From the NCBI GenBank assembly GCA_963575745.1, contig CAUYUJ010004577.1:1-64000 (forward strand): DNA of 64,000 nt, given 5' to 3'. Positions 61,881-64,000 of this stretch are shown here, one piece after another (positions within the stretch are counted from its first letter, which is position 1; every line of letters begins with the position of its first letter). Origin of the DNA: Prorocentrum cordatum (lineage: Eukaryota; Sar; Dinophyceae; Prorocentrales; Prorocentraceae). A model generated the notes under the pieces. The model was not told the origin of the DNA and searched no databases. It worked only from the letters and a program-made list of their open reading frames with translations. Both the position numbers and the translations under genes were made by a program.

Positions 61881-62160
61881 TCCACGACAGCACCGGCACG
61901 AGCACGACTACGACGACGAGTCCGAGCACGAATCAGTGCAAACAGCACTACCAGCATCACCACGGGCATAACCAGTGCAATCAGCACGAACACACACGGA
62001 CGACCAGCACCAGCGACACGGGCAACCAGCACGACCACCTGTGCAACCAGCATGCCTACGACTGCCACGAGCACGAACACTACAGCGGCAACCACCGCCG
62101 ATGCGGCGATTCCTACCACCAGCACCGGCTCGGCTCCCACGACTGCGAGGACCAGCTCCT
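61880..62160 (+). repeat. ACCAGCACGAAC-type trinucleotide-rich stretch
   Basis: Irregular CACCAGCAC/ACGAGCACGA repeats continuing the 144-bp array. Confidence 0.5.
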
Positions 62161-62161
62161 G

Positions 62162-64000
62162 GGCGCTACACCAGAGCCCCCACGAGGCCACTACACTAGT
62201 TCAGCCGAGCTTTACTTTCACCAGCACCTCCGCTCTTGCGCCGCATGCGCGTCGGGAGCGGCATGCACTTCTGCGTGCCCATGTGGATTCCCATCTCCCG
62301 ACTCTCAATGGCCAGCGCGCTGCCTTTCGCATGGGGCCTCACTCGCTCTCGGTGGGGTGCACAGTATCCTCCAACGAGCCCCCGCGCTCCTCGCAGCTCT
62401 CCCAATCGTGGCTCCTTCGGTCATGTTATGGGCTGTGACGGGGCAGGTCCTGAGCTCCACGCTCGGGGAGGCGCTTCCCGTCCCCGTGCACCCGGCGTTG
62501 CTCCTCGCCTCCGCCTGCGTGTCCCCGGCTTCTCTCGAGGTCGTCGTCTATGGGGCCATGGTGCACGGCGGACCCGCGCAGCGGGGCTTGGCAGCGATCT
62601 GTGCGACGGCTCTCGCTCACGACTTCCACGTCCGACGCCCCCTGTGCGAGGCTTTGACGCTGGCTTCCACGGCGGCCCTCAGCCCAGCGTGGTTCTGCCC
62701 AACGAGCCCCGCTGCTTGGGCCGGCCAGGTGGTCCTCCTCGTTCGGGCGGTCACCACGCCTGCTTTTCCCGCTTCGGATGGCATTTGCGCCACGTGCCAA
62801 TGGGGGACTAATCGGTGCACGTGCCGGCGGGGCGGTTCCCGCAGCCCTCAGCGCCCGAGCGCCGCGGCGGCTTCCTCTGCCTCTGCGGGCCCAGCGAGGC
62901 AGGAGGTCCACGTGAGCAACGCGTCTGTCGAGGCGGGGCCAGCGGTTCGCTCCCCTGGGCGACACCTCCGGCGCAACCGGACTGATGGGGATGAGCCGCT
63001 CCTGGTCGTGGGACTCGGCGGGTTGAATCTCGACCCTGCCAGGGACATGCATGTGGACGCGGGGATTCCTTTGGAGGAACAGCGCCGGGCCGAGGCTCTC
63101 AACCGCCCCCCGGCCAGCGCTCCTGGGGAGGGCGCCCCGCCGCCCGGGGCTCCACAGGCAGCGCCGCCAGCCGGGCAAGAGATACCTGCCCCCCCCTCCC
63201 CCGGCGCCCGATCCTGCCCACCAGCGCAGGGTTCGTGCCCGCGCCCGGGTGCACTGCCCCGTCCCTGGGCGCCCGCGCGGCGACGCCGCGTCCTCCGCCG
63301 GCTGGGGGGGCCACCACAGCATGCGCCCGCGCCTGAACGAGCACGCCGCCGGGCGCCTCCCTGGGCTGCCACCAGTCCCGCCCGAGTACCTGCAAGAGCA
63401 CCGGTTGGAGCAACGCTCGGTCTGCCAACGGTTCTTGTCGACGCGCGTCGGCGGCATCTGCCCGCGTTGCCGCCCTGCCGCGCGCGCGGCCGCAGCCGCG
63501 GCAGCCGCCGCTCCCGCCGCTGGCGGCCAAACGCACAGCGAGCCCGCGGGTCCCCCCTCCCTCCGGGAAGCTTTCTCCAAGCGCTCCACCACCAAGCGCT
63601 ACGTCCCGAAGGGCGCCCGGGACCTCTGGGCACGGTGCTTAGCGCAGACGGTGGCCCAGACCGTGCACAACAATTGCGAGGCTGCGTGGACAGAGCTTGC
63701 GATGCTCCCGAAATGCGCCCTGCGCCCTCACGCCCGTGGCGGCCGAGGCAGCAGGACGGCCGGCGAAGCGCAGACCAAGGCGCTGTGCCGGCGCTGGCTG
63801 GACGGGGAGCGGGCCTCCCTGCGGGCCGAGGCAGTCGAGGCTCGCGCTGCCAAGCACGCCTCGCAAGCCTCCCAGCGAGCGGAGAGGTGCGTGCAGCTCG
63901 CCGCAGACGCCCGGTACTCCAAGAGCTGCTCGGCTCTACCAGCGAGCCGCCCGTGGAGGTCACCCCCGACGTCGTCGAACAGATGGGCCGGAAGCACCCG
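62162..64000 (+). CDS. 5' part of a LINE-like retrotransposon ORF (frame-broken, cut by the window edge)
   Basis: One plus frame is open from at least 62162 to the end (~613 codons). Its first third has Cys-rich SCAACASGAACTSACPCG and HDFHVRRPLCEALTLASTAAL. Near 63250-63900 the recognisable protein is in another frame: MRPRLNEHAAGRLPGLPPV (63321 onward), CQRFLSTRVGGICPRCRPA, REAFSKRSTTKRYVPKGARD, AAWTELAMLPKCALRPHARG, LCRRWLDGERASLRAEAVEA and SKSCSAL. It then returns to the first frame for EPPVEVTPDVVEQMGRKHP. These blocks match the region before the reverse transcriptase in abundant dinoflagellate LINE-like elements as I remember them. The reverse transcriptase would lie beyond the window. 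Confidence 0.5.

Noticed and set aside
1-64000. tRNA, rRNA or snRNA genes
   Set aside because: I looked for conserved tRNA arm patterns and rRNA core strings by eye and saw none; a covariance search would be decisive.

Overview
The window is nuclear DNA of a eukaryote, almost certainly a dinoflagellate. GC is high. Nearly all convincing genes lie on the minus strand. Satellites, minisatellites and pyrimidine tracts fill much of the space. Stretches resembling the dinoflagellate spliced leader (DinoSL) stand shortly upstream of several start codons. A Prorocentrum-like species is possible, but the genus is a guess. I saw no rRNA, tRNA, CRISPR or prokaryotic operon signal.

Layout. 0.1-12.2 kb and 19.9-21.4 kb: GC-rich minus-strand coding pieces of dinoflagellate multicopy families (a transposase-like gene, a Cys/acidic/Lys-rich gene, Ala-rich helical proteins). 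They change frame often and are separated by pyrimidine blocks carrying a hairpin AGCGAT-N4-ATCGCT. 13.2-14.9 kb: an intact LRR protein gene with a DinoSL relict. 15-30 kb and 50.8-54.5 kb: arrays of a composite repeat element (terminal hairpin, 73-bp minisatellite, AGGCTG hexamers, GGAATCC repeats, conserved end) and a 102-bp satellite. 31.0-50.6 kb: a co-oriented block of an EEP-type nuclease, an unknown gene, an OB-fold (RPA-like) protein and a 10.5-kb Helitron-type Rep/helicase gene. 54.5-62 kb: mostly low-complexity and tandem repeats plus a Cys-rich gene. 62.2-64 kb: 5' part of a LINE-like ORF running off the edge.

The most notable signal is a family of more than 40 very short elements between 12.9 and 50.5 kb. 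Each has a conserved 15-nt core (AGGCTGAGAAGCACC on the plus strand) flanked by short arms that differ from copy to copy but are complementary to each other: a hairpin with a fixed loop and locus-specific stems. Copies occur in spacers and inside genes. In most genes they are read in one phase, giving Gly-Ala-Ser/Pro-Gln-Pro-Ala insertions.

The Helitron-type gene has the HUH motif, the two-tyrosine YxxKYxxK motif and a PIF1/SF1 helicase. It is interrupted by a 1,551-bp candidate GT-AG intron made almost wholly of a 33-bp satellite, and by two frame breaks. With the OB-fold and nuclease neighbours it may be a large Helitron-like transposon, but its ends were not found.
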